A stretch of 64,000 nt of DNA. Source: Graphilbum fragrans (taxonomy: Eukaryota; Ascomycota; Sordariomycetes; Ophiostomatales; Ophiostomataceae). Of this stretch, positions 20,701 through 33,506 are shown in pieces. Location of the stretch: positions 372,001 to 436,000 of the forward strand of contig LLKO01000014.1 of assembly GCA_001513895.1 (NCBI GenBank), given 5' to 3'. The translations under genes were made by a program, and so were the position numbers. How positions within the stretch are numbered: the first letter of the stretch is position 1; the number at the start of each line of letters is the position of its first letter. The notes beneath the pieces are model-generated. The model had not been told where the DNA came from. It worked only from the letters and a program-made list of their open reading frames with translations, and made no database searches.

Positions 20701-23700
20701 AGCACCAGGTCACCGACTAGTTTGCCTCGGGTGCATCGTACGAAACCCAACCTTAGGCTGAAGGTGAAAAGATAATCACAACGCACCGCATGCCATGGGG
20801 GCGGTCGAGGGTTGGTGGATGACGGCACTAGATTCCCCAGCTCGTACCGATACACGTTCCCTTTTGGTTTACAAAACATGAACTGGTGGGGCAAGTTTGG
20901 GAAGACAGGGGTCGTCTCCGAGCTTCGCTCTACGGACAACATTGTGCGTACAGGGAAGAAGGCAACGGCAAGAGTAGGAACGGAAACAAGGTGCAACGAG
21001 AGGCAAGACGCAAGATGTGCGGTGTCCGCCGAAAGAGGATAGGGAAAACGGAGAAAGAAAAAGGATTAATGGAAAGAGTGGGAAGATAAAGCATTGATTT
21101 TTTTTGGTGGGAATGGAACTTCATAAACGTTGCCCCTTTGCCCCTTCTCTCTTTGTTTTTCCTCTTTTGAGAGCATGAAGTATGACGACAAACGAACGCG
21201 CTCCTTGTTATGTTACGCCTCATGCCACCCACTGTCTGACCCTCCTTTCTTACCTTCCAGCTCTATCGATGTCTCCTCTCGTGGCTTGATATTCGTGTTT
21301 CGTTCTCCCGAACCTTGCCCCATTTTCCTACATCCTCTCGGTGAATGAGTTCCATGTACCCTAGCTTTCCTCCAGTAGTGCTGTCCTGTCCGCCTCCTCC
21401 CAATTGGCTGCATCCGACTATCCCCATTTATCCTCGACTCATGGTTCTAGCGCATTTAGTTTAACACATTTGTCTTCGTTGTGGACTTTGCTTAGGCTTT
21501 TGTCATATTCGTATCCTATCTTTGTTTTTTTTCCCCTATTTATATTTACTTTTTGCTTGTTCCTTTTTTTCATGTACATTGGAGATGATCTCTGTGAGAT
21601 TCTCTAGTGTGGGCTGTACATTACATGTAATTTTTTTATGTGATCAGGCTCCTGTTATATGTTATATGGCGACTAGACAAATATTTCTTTCCTGTCTTCT
21701 CTCAACTTATGACTTGACTGCCTCCTTATATGCCTCGTCGTAATTGTTATCTCTGCTGTGTTCTTATAGAATACCCCCAAGAGCCTTCGCAGCCTTCCTT
21801 CCGTTGCAGTTCAAGACGCTAATCAACGAAGATACGACAAGCTTGACCTAAGCTAGAACTGTAATGCCGTCTCTGAACTCCTCAATACCGTATTGGTGCA
21901 CCACAGTTGGCATACTAGAAACGAGTTTCCTAGCGCACAATGAAAGACATGGGGAGAAGGTGTCCCCTAACGGGAACCTAAAAGTAACATAGAAGGGCGA
22001 TTCCGTAGTAGTTTGGGTCCCCCTTCACGAAACTCCAGCCACCATTTACCCTTGATTCGCCCCCCCTTACAAAGAATCGGTTTGTATCTCTATTTTAAGT
22101 ATATTTTGATCGGTTAGCCTTGTGTCGATCTCAGATATTCGGTACTCTCTTTCTTGTGATGTGTCAATGGCCTTGAATATATTAGCCGTGGGAGCTATTC
22201 TAGACGATCCTGGAAGAGCTTTCACCAAGCCAGGAGACTCTGGCACAATTGCTGTTCTTTTTGCGTGGGAGACTCGCTAAACTGGGACTTGTTATTCTGG
22301 CAGTGCTGGTAACGTCTTACACATGTAACATTCACATATCCTATCCTCGAGAATATCACAAAAAAAAATTGAATTGAAGTCTAGTTGCCATGAAGTGAGC
22401 TCCTATTTACTGTCATTACTTAGGGCAAGATATGAGGCGAGACTGTCTGGCCCTCAATAAATGTGGCAAATTAAACATGAGATGTAGCTATAATAATTAA
22501 TCCTTCTTTTAACTAAACAAATTTAGATACTTAAGCCTCGTAGGGCGTCAAGACATCGTTGCGGCTTGCACGTGGCGCTCTCAAGATCCAATGCGACACT
22601 ATTGATCAAGTTGTACTACATTGAGTATGAAGCATTCCTGACTAGTAATACACTTGAGTGATTGACCAGATACTTCTATTTTGGTATATACAGCTCTTTG
22701 TAGGTAATAGACTTGGCTGTTGATAAAATAGCTAAGTAATATTATCAATCTACGAGCAGCCGAACAAAACCCAGGACTGTACGAGACGGTTATTATATTT
22801 TGTCCGATATTTCTCCGTGTTATGGATCAGTCAGCCACGCATGTACTCCGTACCGATTATCTCTGGAAAAGCCGCCAGAGGCTCGAGCTTCTGAATGGCT
22901 TCGTGACGGAGTATTTGTACAAATATTGCACTAGCCCTCCTTGCAGCGACTTCCCGGGTGCCCCACTTCCGCCCAGCATGGGCATTCTTGCCGAACAGCA
23001 CCGCAAACAGGAAAGTACCCCCGACCACGCATGTCGAAGTCCACTGCTCAATTACCGCAAAGCCGCAGGCACATACACCTACTCCGTTACTATCAAAACC
23101 TCGGCATTTAGCAGTAAGGTACTCTAGGCATACGTAAAATGAATCATAATGAATAGGCATTTGTAGGTGATGGGTGCTCCTAGTAACACTCTGTTAGCGA
23201 CCCACCACAATGCGAACCCCACATCAATCATTCAACTTTTAATACCGTATTGCCGGGTCTGAATCCGCTTGTAGGAGTAACCATGTGTATCTTTGCCTGT
23301 GTATAGAACATAGGTTTAATATACAGAGTAGTGTACGTGTGCTGAAGTTATGTAGTGCATTCTCGAGACTTGTGACGCTGGACACATCCGTGTTGTGTCA
23401 AGGATGTTTCTGAAAACTGAAGTGCGAATAGAGTTGATGTAGCCTGGTTGTTAGTTCGCCATTCAAGTTACATCGTTATCGACCTGGACGTACTCGTATT
23501 CGGTCGCATAACTGGACAAGTTGATGAGTCTCCCACTAGGTTTTTGTCGGGCTTCTGGCCATCTTAGGCCGGCGGGCGGCTCTGCTCTAGCAGGAGGCAA
23601 CAGGATTGTACATGACGCACCGGTGTGACTCAGCTTGCATCCGGTGATGATGATGGTGTAGCTGTCCGTATGCAGGGCAGTAGACAGCAGCTTTCGCTGC

Positions 23701-25484
23701 AACTCTCAAAGAAAAAGCGGAAGCGGCGGTTGGGGCGGCTGGCGCGGCAGATCGACTTGCTTCTGGGTGCAAACTAGCGAGACAGACAACGGCCGTGTAA
23801 GCCGGTGCGATTCCCTATTGAAATGTGACCACCATATAGCCCACCAACAAGATACGACTGCCCTATCATGGAAAGTGCTCCGAGCTGACATCTTTATCCG
23901 TATTATTGCACGATACTAGATTGGACTTCGTTGCCAGAGCGAGACGCAGTAGGAGCAGGAGAACGGCAAAGCAGGAATGCAATCGTGGCGAGGCTGTAGA
24001 ACAAGATATCCATAAACTTTGTATTCTAATGAGCCGAAGATGTGTATCCTCAACGCCTTGTTCATAGGTACCGATTCATGCTAGCACCGGCCTCTAGCGA
24101 GGGGACACAACTTTTCTGGTACGCAGTACTGTAGTGACAGAGTACATAGATGTATGTAGGAGTAGGCCGTAGGTGGAGCGGATACACTACATATCACACA
24201 CCAACGACACTGACCACGACTCGTAATTACGGGGTGCCCACGGGGTTTAATCACACCCTTTATTGTCATTTTGCGCGTTTTGGAACAGCTGCGACTAGCG
24301 TAGTGTGCCTTTTCGTGCAGGCATTCGTGACTAGCGTCGCTAAAACGATGCCGCTCGACGAAGATGCTCCAGCTGCTCCTATGGTTTCGTCTTGGCATTG
24401 GTTCCGACTTCGTTCAGGCCGGGCGTCTGCTCGAAAAGCCCGTCTTACCGTGTCCAAGTACATCTGTTAACCTCAAAGTGAGCCCATTAGCCCTGGTGAT
24501 AGTCTGCGGAAGACTATTTTGCATAAGCCACCGGCCGATTGCCACAGCCCAGTGACTCAAACGGCAACGGTCTTGGCCGCCGTCGACGGCACACCGCAAT
24601 ACCAGAGATCCACACCGGTCACACCAACGACGACGTGTTAGTGCAGGAGACACTACTCCGTGGGGACCACATCGCCGCTTCTTTGCCCGGCCCAAAGTCA
24701 TACTTCCGGCTTTCTGCCGACGGTTTGCGCACCTGCCTGCCGACTCTTACCCACAATACGCGTTATAGGAGCTCTCCGCACCATTCACGTCTGGCCATGC
24801 ACTTATCGCCTTGCGTCGGCATGGGAAGTCACTTGCGGACCTCTCTTTTTTTTCCCGTCGGACCTCGACCTCTGCCTTTTTAGCCCGAAGCCAGTCCCGG
24901 CAACGTTCTTCTTCTCCCCACCCGCTACTACCCACACGAGCTCTTTGTTCCATGGCGCGGTGCCTTCCCTATTATTTTATCTAATTTTTCGTTTTTATAT
25001 TTTTCACACCAAACAGGCAAGGGCCGCGCACCCAACGTCCCTTCCCGAAACTGCGTAAACAAAAGCAAAAGGGTCTTCAGATCAGACTGCCCTCCTTTCC
25101 CTTTTTGGCTGCCCCCAAGACGCCTTGATTGGTAATAGTCTTGAATTGTAGACGAGCTATGTACTTGCCTTTCTCGGGGCATCCGATTTAGACTTAAACC
25201 ACTTGCTGTCCCAGCACCTCTTTTTTTATGCTATCTACTCTCCCCTGATATTTTTTTCACAATGCATTGATACATACGTGCTGTCACCTCCACACTTGCA
25301 GTGGCCCATTTAGCAATCATTATCAGCGTGCAGTTTTCTCTTTTCAACATCTGTTTACGTACGCAAGTAGGGTGCCTGTGATCCCATTCATCAACATCTT
25401 CACTTGCTCTTCAACACCCTCATCCACTGCATATTTTTGTCTTATTACCCATCACGACCTGTGACCTCCACCACATCTGTTCCA
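20701..25484. other. Gene-poor region with AT-rich core
   Basis: A 4.8-kb stretch between CK2 beta and the ABC transporter. The part from about 21.4 to 23.4 kb is visibly richer in A and T than the genes, with many TATA/TTAA words and no long open frame, as expected of decayed or RIP-mutated repeats. CTCCGTA/CGGAGTA words occur at 22843-22852 and near 22907. The last 600 bp (24.9-25.48 kb) are pyrimidine-rich and probably hold the ABC transporter promoter and 5' UTR. I found no tRNA-like cloverleaf and no transposase or reverse-transcriptase motif. Confidence 0.55.
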
Positions 25485-28400
25485 ATGGGGGAGAAAGATC
25501 TGGAACAGGGAGCTGCAGGTGGATCCTTCCCGCCGTCAGCAGCCGAGCTGACAGCAGTCGCAGCCGCACCCGAAAAGGACGAGCGCTATCACCACGGCAA
25601 AGAAGATATCGAAGAAGCGGCACCGCGGCCGTCTGTGTCGTCGGCCACAACTTCGGCCACCACCAATCCCGAAGATCTGCGCGAGGAAGCCCGCCGGGCC
25701 AACCCCAGCGCTGTCTCCCATGCCGAGTCTCACGTTTCGGTCGACCAAGCCGTCCAAGATTTCAGCGACCTGCAGCGTGAGCTCTCTGGCATCTCACGAG
25801 CCAGCCGCGTTCAAAGCCATGTAGAGGGAGCTGCAGATGTTAAGAAGCACCCGGGTGGCGATGCTGCCGCTGACGACAATGGAGAAGAGCCCTTCAACCT
25901 CGAGGACTACCTCCGTGGCAGCCTGGCGAAAGAGCAGGAGGCTGGCATCCGCCCAAAACACATTGGTGCTATTTGGGAGGGCCTCACAGTGAAGGGCATG
26001 GGGGGCCATGCCAACTATGTGACGACCTTCCCGAATGCGATTGTGAATTTCTTCGACGTGGTGACGCCGTTGTTGGGCCTTCTCGGCCGGAAGCCCAAGG
26101 GCGCGGAGGTGACTATTCTGGACGACTTTCGCGGTGTCTGCAAGCCTGGAGAGATGGTGCTGGTGCTAGGAAAGCCGGGTTCTGGCTGCACCACCTTTCT
26201 CAAGGCCATCTCCAACCAGCGATACGGCTACACGGCCGTCGACGGCGATGTTCTGTACGGCCCCTTCACCGCCAAGGAATTCCAGCGGTACCGCGGCGAG
26301 GCCGTCTACAACCAGGAAGACGATGTTCATCATGCTACTCTGACGGTTGAACAGACGCTGTCCTTTGCCTTGGACACCAAAGTGGCCGGAAAGCTGCCGG
26401 CCGGCCTGACGAAGAATGAATTCAAGAAGCAGGTTGTCGACACCATGCTCAAGATGTTCAACATCGAGCACACTCGAAATACCGTCGTCGGAGGTCCCTT
26501 CGTTCGCGGTGTCTCCGGTGGCGAGAAGAAGCGTGTGAGCATTGCCGAGATGCTCTGCACGAACGCCTGTGTCGTCTCCTTCGACAACAGCACCCGTGGT
26601 CTGGATGCCTCGACGGCTCTTGACTTCGTTAAGTGTCTGCGCGCCTACTGCACCCTTTACCGCACGACTACCTTCACCTCGCTTTACCAGGCGTCTGAAA
26701 ATATCTACTCGCTTTTTGACAAGGTCCTCGTCATCGATGCCGGTCGGCAGGTCTATTTCGGTCCGACCACTGAGGCCCGTGCCTACTTTGAGAGCCTCGG
26801 ATTCGTCAATCGCCCGCGTCAAACTACGCCAGACTATCTCACCAGCTGCACCGACGAGTTTGAGCGTGCCTATGCTGACGGTTACGATGAGAAGAATGCG
26901 CCGCATGATTCTTTGAGCCTAGCCCAGGCCTTTAAAGACTCGTCTCTGTCCCAACGCCTCGACGAAGAGATGACAGCTTACAAGACCGCTCTTACTGCTG
27001 AAGTTGAACGCCACCAAGATTTTCAGGTTGCTGTCAAAGAGAGCAAGCAGTGGGGAGCTGGAGGGTATGATATGACTTAAAAATGATCAAATACCGAGGA
27101 GACGCCTATGCTAATGTATTTTCCCACAGTTCCGTCTATGCTATTCCGTTCTACCGACAGATCTGGGCCCTGATGAAGCGTCAGTTTATCCTGAAGCTTC
27201 AGGACAAGTTCGCCCTCACCGTTGCCTGGCTCCGTTCTATCCTCATTGGCGTCGTTTTGGCCACCCTGTATTTGAGACTCCCGGAGACGACCGAAAGCGC
27301 GTTCGGAAAGGGCGGTCTTATGTTCATCTCTCTCTTATTCAACGCATTCGAAGCCTTTGCAGAGTTATCTGTAATCATGCTAGGGTATAGCCCCCCCATT
27401 CACGTCTGCGTATTGTGTTTGTTTTACTAGCTACCTAACGTCCAACGTCTAGTCGTGGCATCCTGAACAAGCACCGAGGCTATGCCTTTCACCGGCCGTC
27501 TGCCCTCTGGCTTGCTCAGTTTGTTGTCGACCAAGTATTTGCAGTTCCTCGAATCCTGGTTTTCTCCATCGTCGTCTATTTCGCTACCAACTTGTTCCGC
27601 AGCCCTGGCGCTTTCTTCACATTTTTCCTTATGATTCTTTCAGGAAACATCGCCATGACGCTATTTATTCGGATGATTGGCTGCATCAGTCCGGATTTTG
27701 CCTACGCCAACAAGATTGCTGTCATCGTCGTCACCTTTTTCGTGCTGACGACGGGCTATCTCATCCAGTACCAGTCTGAGAAAGTGTGGCTACGGTGGAT
27801 ATATTACATAAACGTGAGTGATAGTGAGAGGCAACGTGCTGGAAATTCCGTTCTAACAATTAACTAGGTTCTTGGACTTGCATTCAGTGCCATGATGGAG
27901 AACGAATTCAGTCGGATCAAGATGACATGCACCACGGAGTCATTGATTCCTTCCGGGCCTGGATACACCAATATCAACAACCAAGTCTGCACGCTGCCTG
28001 GATCTGTGCATGGAACGACCACTGTGCTCGGCACGGACTACATCAAGCATGCCTTCTCCTACTCTCCTAGCCAACTGTGGCGGAACTGGGGCATTATCTT
28101 TTCTATCATCATTTTCTTCTTGATTATGAACGTGGTTGTGGGCGAGGTCATGCGCTTTGGCATGGCTGGCAACACTGCTCGTGTGTACCGCCGTCCTGAT
28201 AAGAAGCGAACGGCGCTGAACGAAAAGCTGATCGAAAAGCGGAATGACCGCCGCCGACTGAAATCGGAATTCAACAGCTCGGAGCTCAAGATCGAATCCA
28301 AGAGCGTGCTGACCTGGGAGGCTCTCAACTACGATGTTCCGGTGGCTGGCGGCACTAGACGCCTGCTCAACAGCGTCCACGGCTACGTTGAGCCTGGCTA

Positions 28401-30340
28401 CCTCACTGCTCTGATGGGTGCTTCTGGTGCGGGCAAGACGACGCTTCTGGATGTGCTGGCATCGCGCAAGAATATTGGCGTTATCTCGCCCTCTCAGAGT
28501 GTGCTGGTTGACGGCATGAAGCCCGGCGTCCAGTTCCAGCGGAGCACATCGTATGCAGAGCAAATGGATGTGCACGATCCTTCTCAGTCTGTGCGTGAGG
28601 CTTTCCGATTTTCCGCCGATCTTCGACAGCCATTCGAGACGCCACAGGAAGAGAAGTACGCATATGTGGAAGAGATCATTAGCTTGCTGGAACTTGAGGA
28701 GTTGGCAGACTGCATTATTGGATCCCCCGAGGCCGGATTGACCGTGGAGCAGCGCAAGCGGGTCACCATTGGTGTGGAACTGGCGGCCAAGCCTGAAATG
28801 CTGCTGTTTTTGGACGAGCCAACATCCGGGCTTGACTCTCAGTCGGCTTTCAATATTGTTCGCTTCCTTCGCAAGCTCGCAGCAGCAGGTCAGGCTATCC
28901 TATGCACGATCCATCAACCGAACGCCGCGCTGTTTGACCAGTTTGACAGACTGTTGCTGCTCAAGTCTGGAGGCCGCTGCATCTACTTTGGCGACATTGG
29001 CAAGGACGGAGAGATTGTCCGCGACTACTTCAGGCGCCACGGAGCGGAAGCCAAGCCGACAGACAACGTGGCAGAGTTTATGCTTGAGGCAATTGGTGCT
29101 GGAAGCTCTCCTCGCGTGGGCAACCGCGACTGGGCCGACCTGTGGGAAGAAAGCTCTGAATTTGCGCAGGTCAAGGACACAATTGTGCGGATCAAAGAGG
29201 AACGGCTTGCCGCCGTGCGGCAGGAGCACCTGAATCTGACGATTTCGCACGACAATGGCATCACGCAAGTCAAATCCGCGGGCGGTGGGCCGACGATTGC
29301 TCCTGAGAAAGAGTATGCGTCTCCGTTCTGGCATCAGCTCAAGATTGTGCTGCACCGCACGAACGTGGCGCTGTATCGCGAATCCAGCTACCAGTTCTCT
29401 CGTCTCTTCAACCACATCACCATTGCTCTTCTGACAGGCCTGATGTTCCTGAACCTGGACGATTCCCGTTCGTCGCTGCAGTACCGCGTGTTTGTCATCT
29501 TCCAGGTGACAGTGCTGCCCGCGTTGATTATCTCGTCGGTGGAGGTGATGTACCATATCAAGCGCAGCATCTTCTTCCGCGAATCGTCATCCAAGATGTA
29601 CAGCGGCGTTGTGTTCGCCATGACCATGATCCTGGCCGAGACCCCGTACATGGTGCTTTGCTCTGTGTGCTTCTACCTGCCGCTCTACTTTATGCCCGGG
29701 ATGCAGACCGAGCCGTCTCGCGCCGGACTGCAGTACTTCTTCGTGCTGGCGACGGAGCTGTTTAGCTTGACCCTGGGTCAGGGGCTGGCGGCGCTGACGC
29801 CGTCGACGTTCATTTCGAGCCAGTTCGACCCGTTCATCATGATCACATTTGCGCTCTTCTGTGGTGTGACGATTCCCGCAGTTCAAATGCCGGGATTCTG
29901 GCGTGCCTGGCTCTACCAACTGGACCCGTTCACACGGCTCATCGGCGGCATGGTTGTCACGACGCTGCACAAGCTTCCGGTAAGCTGCCGCGAGTCGGAA
30001 CTCAACTATTTCCAGGCGCCGGCCAACACGACTTGCGGTGCATACATGCAATCCTTCTTCGACAACGGCGGTGCCGGCTACGTGTCCAACCCAGAAGGGA
30101 CTGGACAATGCGGTTATTGTGCCTACAAAGTGGGCGACCAGTATTACGAGCCTCTCGGCTTCTCCTTCGACCACAGATGGCGCGACCTGGGGATCCTGCT
30201 GTCGTTCGTCGGCAGCAACATCATTATCATCCTCTTGGCGGTACGTAACTCATCCCTCGTATGACTATATCACCTTTCCGTTCATGCATGGAACTAATCA
30301 ATGTCTGTAGAGCCGTTTCTTGAACTTCAACAAGAGATAA
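25485..30340 (+). CDS. PDR-type ABC transporter (ABC-G, full length)
   Basis: Plasma-membrane drug efflux pump of the Pdr5/CDR family. Exons 25485-27064, 27130-27384, 27453-27813, 27868-30240 and 30311-30340 give 1532 residues, normal for the family, in the order NBD1-TMD1-NBD2-TMD2. NBD1 has the degenerate fungal Walker A (GKPGSGCTT), signature VSGGEKKRVSIAE and a Walker B with Asn after Asp (SFDNSTRGLD). NBD2 has a canonical Walker A (GASGAGKTT), a degenerate signature (LTVEQRKRVTIG) and LLFLDEPTSGLD. This asymmetry is the hallmark of PDR pumps. TMD1 starts at SVYAIPFYRQIWALMKRQ; the last exon restores the SRFLNFNKR tail. The start at 25485 was preferred over the in-frame ATG at 25404 because the product then begins with the usual charged N terminus. 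Expression is probably inducible by xenobiotics, which the sequence does not show. Confidence 0.95.
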
Positions 30341-30697
30341 CGGACACTGCTCGTGGCCTCGTGCGCCGAAACGAGCCGAAAAAACAAACACACACACACA
30401 ACAATATTTCCTATTTATGATTTCATTTTTTTTGTTTTTCAAAAGCTTCTGCGTTTACTAGTATAATTTCTATATTGCGATAAAAAACAAGGAGGCGGGG
30501 GACAGGATGATACCAAAAAGTGATGGATAAACTACATCGAGCAGGATACCATGGCGCCTGGACAGACTGACATTCATATACTGGCAAGTTGATCATAAAT
30601 AATAGCGTGTTAGCTTGACGGTTTGCTATACCATTCGGATGCATAATAAAAGCAAAACAACCATATTTTCCTGCTGTATACAACAAGAGTACCCGTT
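30341..30697. other. Convergent 3' intergenic spacer (ABC pump / P450)
   Basis: A 357-bp AT-rich spacer between two gene ends. A short CA run lies at about 30387-30401 and T/A-rich tracts follow, consistent with 3' UTRs from both sides. No gene is seen. Confidence 0.7.
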
Positions 30698-32478
30698 CTA
30701 TCTAGCGCGTAAGCGCACATGGCATGGCAAGCCACCCTCCATGGGCAAAGTAAGGCTGGTCTTTGTGACACGCTCCTTGGAACTGGCGCCGTGGCCGTGG
30801 CCGTCCGCGGGCAGAATGTCAAACAGCTGGACGACGGCGGCCATGGTCTGGGCGGCAATAGACTCGGCCATTTTCTTGCCAAGACAGGTGCGCGGGCCGC
30901 CGTGGAAGACGGGGTATTCAGAGGGGCTGCGAGAGACGAGGCGCAGCCGGGGTGAGGGTGTAGATGTTGGTATAGCTTGTGTGTCCTGCGTGTTGGCAGC
31001 CTCCTCTGAAGGCAGCGGCAGGCCGTCAACGGTCAGCCAGCGCTCTGGGCGGAAGACGTCGGCATCGTGGCCCCAAGTGAGGCGCGAGCGGTTCATGGCC
31101 CAGGAGCACCAGATAATGAGGGAGCCGCGGGCGAGCTCGGTGCCGTCCGGCAGAGTCAGGCAGTCGGCCTCGACCTGCTTGATCTCAAAAGGGATGGGCG
31201 GATACAGACGCAGGCCCTCGAAGAAGACGGCCATCGTGTAGGGCATGGCGGCAGGGGTGAAGCGAGTGAATTCGAGGTCGCTGAGGTCGCGGCCGCGACG
31301 GTTGCTGGCGCCGAGAACCCCAGCGACTTCTTGGCGCATCCTGTCGACGATGCGGGGGTGTTTCATGAGCATGTAAAAGGTCCAGGTGAGACCCTGAGCG
31401 ACGGTGTCGCGGCCAGCCGAGAGGTAGTTGAGAGCGGCATCGGCGACGATGTCTGGGTCAGAGATGGCGTCAAGCAGCGACTGGATCAGGCTGCCGGAGA
31501 CCTCGTCGAGCTTTGAGGAAGAGGAGGCCTCTGTGCTCGGAGGGGAGGAGGGGGAGGAGGAGGCAGCAGAGACGGGGATTGTGGCCTTGGGATTCACCGG
31601 AGCTCCGTGCTGCGACTCGCGGTCGGCAACAGCGCTGGCGACAATGCGGCGGCCAAAGGCCTTGACGACGGCCAACGAGCGGCGCAAGCCCGCGGCGCCG
31701 AGGAGGATGTCGGTGACAAACCACAGGGGGTTCTGGAAGCGCTCGGTGGTGGCGCCCGAGGCAAAGTCAAAGGCTACAGAGAACTCGTCGTCGGCGTGCA
31801 TCTCCATGTTGTAGGCCATCTTGCCCATGAGGCGCGACGTCAGCTCGTGGAAGACGGCCTGCAGGTCGACGGGGGCGCGCACATCGTCCTCGGCGGTGCT
31901 AGCCCGTCGCCGCAAAAACGACAGCGTCTCGGCCAGATACTGGGGCAGGGCCACCTCGGTGAGGACGCGGATGTTGGCTGTGTTGAGGAAGCTCATGCCG
32001 GCTTTGCGCTGGACACGCCACACGTCGCCGTCGGCATTGACAATGCCGTGGCCAAAGAGGTCCCACAACATGCCCTTGACGAAGCTGCCCTTGTTGATGA
32101 GGGCGCCCTCGCTGCGGAAGACAAAGTCGAGATTGCGCGGGTCGTTGATGACAACGCCAGGCGGCAAAGTCGGCACGGCGACCTGGAAGGTCTCGTAGCC
32201 GAACTGGTGCTGGCACTTGACAAACCAGTCAAAGAGCTTCTGCCGGGCCTGCAGGAAGAGGATGCCATTGCCTAGGAGCGGCAGCGTATTGGGGGGTTTT
32301 CTTCCCGGGAGAGTGAGCCGGGAGCTGGCATCAAGGAGGATGAACAGGGGAGAAATAAATACCGGAGCGGGATGCCGTGGCGGCGGATGACCGGTGTGCG
32401 GAACACCGAGTAGGCCACAAGGGCCAAGAGGAGGCCGGCAGCCGCGTAGAGGAGTGGGGGGCCGTTGGACAAGCCCAT
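30698..32478 (-). CDS. Cytochrome P450 monooxygenase, CYP52/CYP86-like
   Basis: Membrane-bound P450 of 572 residues from exons 32478-32363 and 32300-30698. The N terminus has a single membrane anchor (LLYAAAGLLLALVAYSVF), and splicing restores the proline hinge RKPPNTLPLLGNG. Motifs in order: WRVQRKAG (C helix), AGRDTVAQGLTW (I helix, about 334-345), EGLR (ExxR, about 400-403), FRPERW, and FHGGPRTCLG with the haem Cys at about 511. The overall pattern resembles fatty-acid/alkane omega-hydroxylase families (CYP52, CYP86), but the exact family cannot be given from sight. The I helix has Val where most have Thr/Ser after the DT pair. A Ser/Pro-rich insert (about 280-305) precedes the I helix. 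An upstream in-frame ATG at 32550 exists; 32478 gives the more usual N terminus. Confidence 0.9.
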
Positions 32479-33506
32479 CGCAACAAGGGGTGTCTCAGAA
32501 GGAAGTATGAAGAGGGGCGCGAGAGACGCTGAGAATGTGCGTAGAGACACGTCAAAAAGACGAGCGAACGGAGTAGCTAAATGAAGGCGAGTTGACGGTG
32601 CAAAGGCCCACTCTGCGACCAGGATGCCAAAAAGTCACACAAAAGAGAAGAGAGAGGGCATGGAGGAAGAAGAAAGAGGCGAGAGACGGCTGCGGTGGCG
32701 CGGCAAAAAGACAATTGTTTCGAAACGAAGCGCGTTCGAGCTCTCGGATCGCGCGTCTGCGCCTGGGGCAGGCCGCGCGGTGTCCGATCGCACCAAGGAT
32801 AAGAGCCGTTGCCAGCAGGGACGGCAGCGCGAGCGTTGTATTGATAGGGAGTAGCTACTATTGTCACATTGAAACGGAAGAAAGATACATCGATAGATGA
32901 AAAAGGGAAAAAAGGAAAAAGTGACGATTTCGCGGCTTACTTGTATCGATGGCGCATCTCACGCCAGCGGACAGTCTTTAGCACCGCAAGAGCGGAGCGG
33001 AATCGGGACTTTGTCCGGTCGCGTCCGCAGCTCGTCGACACAGCCTCAATGTTGTCGCAAGAGGGTGTTGTGCGATAGGGATGCACGTTTTCTTCCGTAC
33101 ACGATGTGAAGCTGAAATCATTCCGCACGTGAGCAGCGCGTGGATGAGTGTTGCCGAGGCAGGAGCCAAGGTGGGAAAGAGCGGCCGTCGAGGCCACCTA
33201 AGCGGCTGCGCATACCAGTATCGATCTACACCTCGAGCAGCCAAAAGCTGCTCTTCTCATGATGCACATGTCCTTCCTACATCCTTTCAGATCCCACTAC
33301 CTCATCATGAGCATACCTGATACCGCGCCGCACAGAAAGTAACACGAGGTCATATTCCCCGTCGCAAACGCAAACGTCTACAAAATCTATCGTCTCAACA
33401 TGGCCCATCTACACATAAAAGCATAAAAGCATAAAAGCATAAAAGCAAGGGGCAGTCAATATACACACTCTAGCGCCATCCTGCTCCAGCCAAAAAGGCA
33501 GACGCA
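32479..33506. other. Intergenic: P450 promoter side and SNF2 3' flank
   Basis: About 1 kb between two minus-strand genes. It is purine-rich on the plus strand at 32640-32720 and 32870-32930, i.e. pyrimidine-rich just upstream of the P450, as in many fungal promoters. It also contains the GCATAAAA repeat. No gene is supported. Confidence 0.6.
33414..33445. repeat. Tandem repeat, 8-bp unit GCATAAAA (4 copies)
   Basis: One truncated and three perfect copies of GCATAAAA lie just downstream of the SNF2 stop codon. On the gene strand this reads TTTTATGC, so it may fall inside the 3' UTR. Confidence 0.9.

Noticed and set aside
20701..25484. Intact transposon in the gene-poor stretch
   Set aside because: No transposase, integrase or reverse-transcriptase motif and no long terminal or inverted repeat could be recognised by eye.
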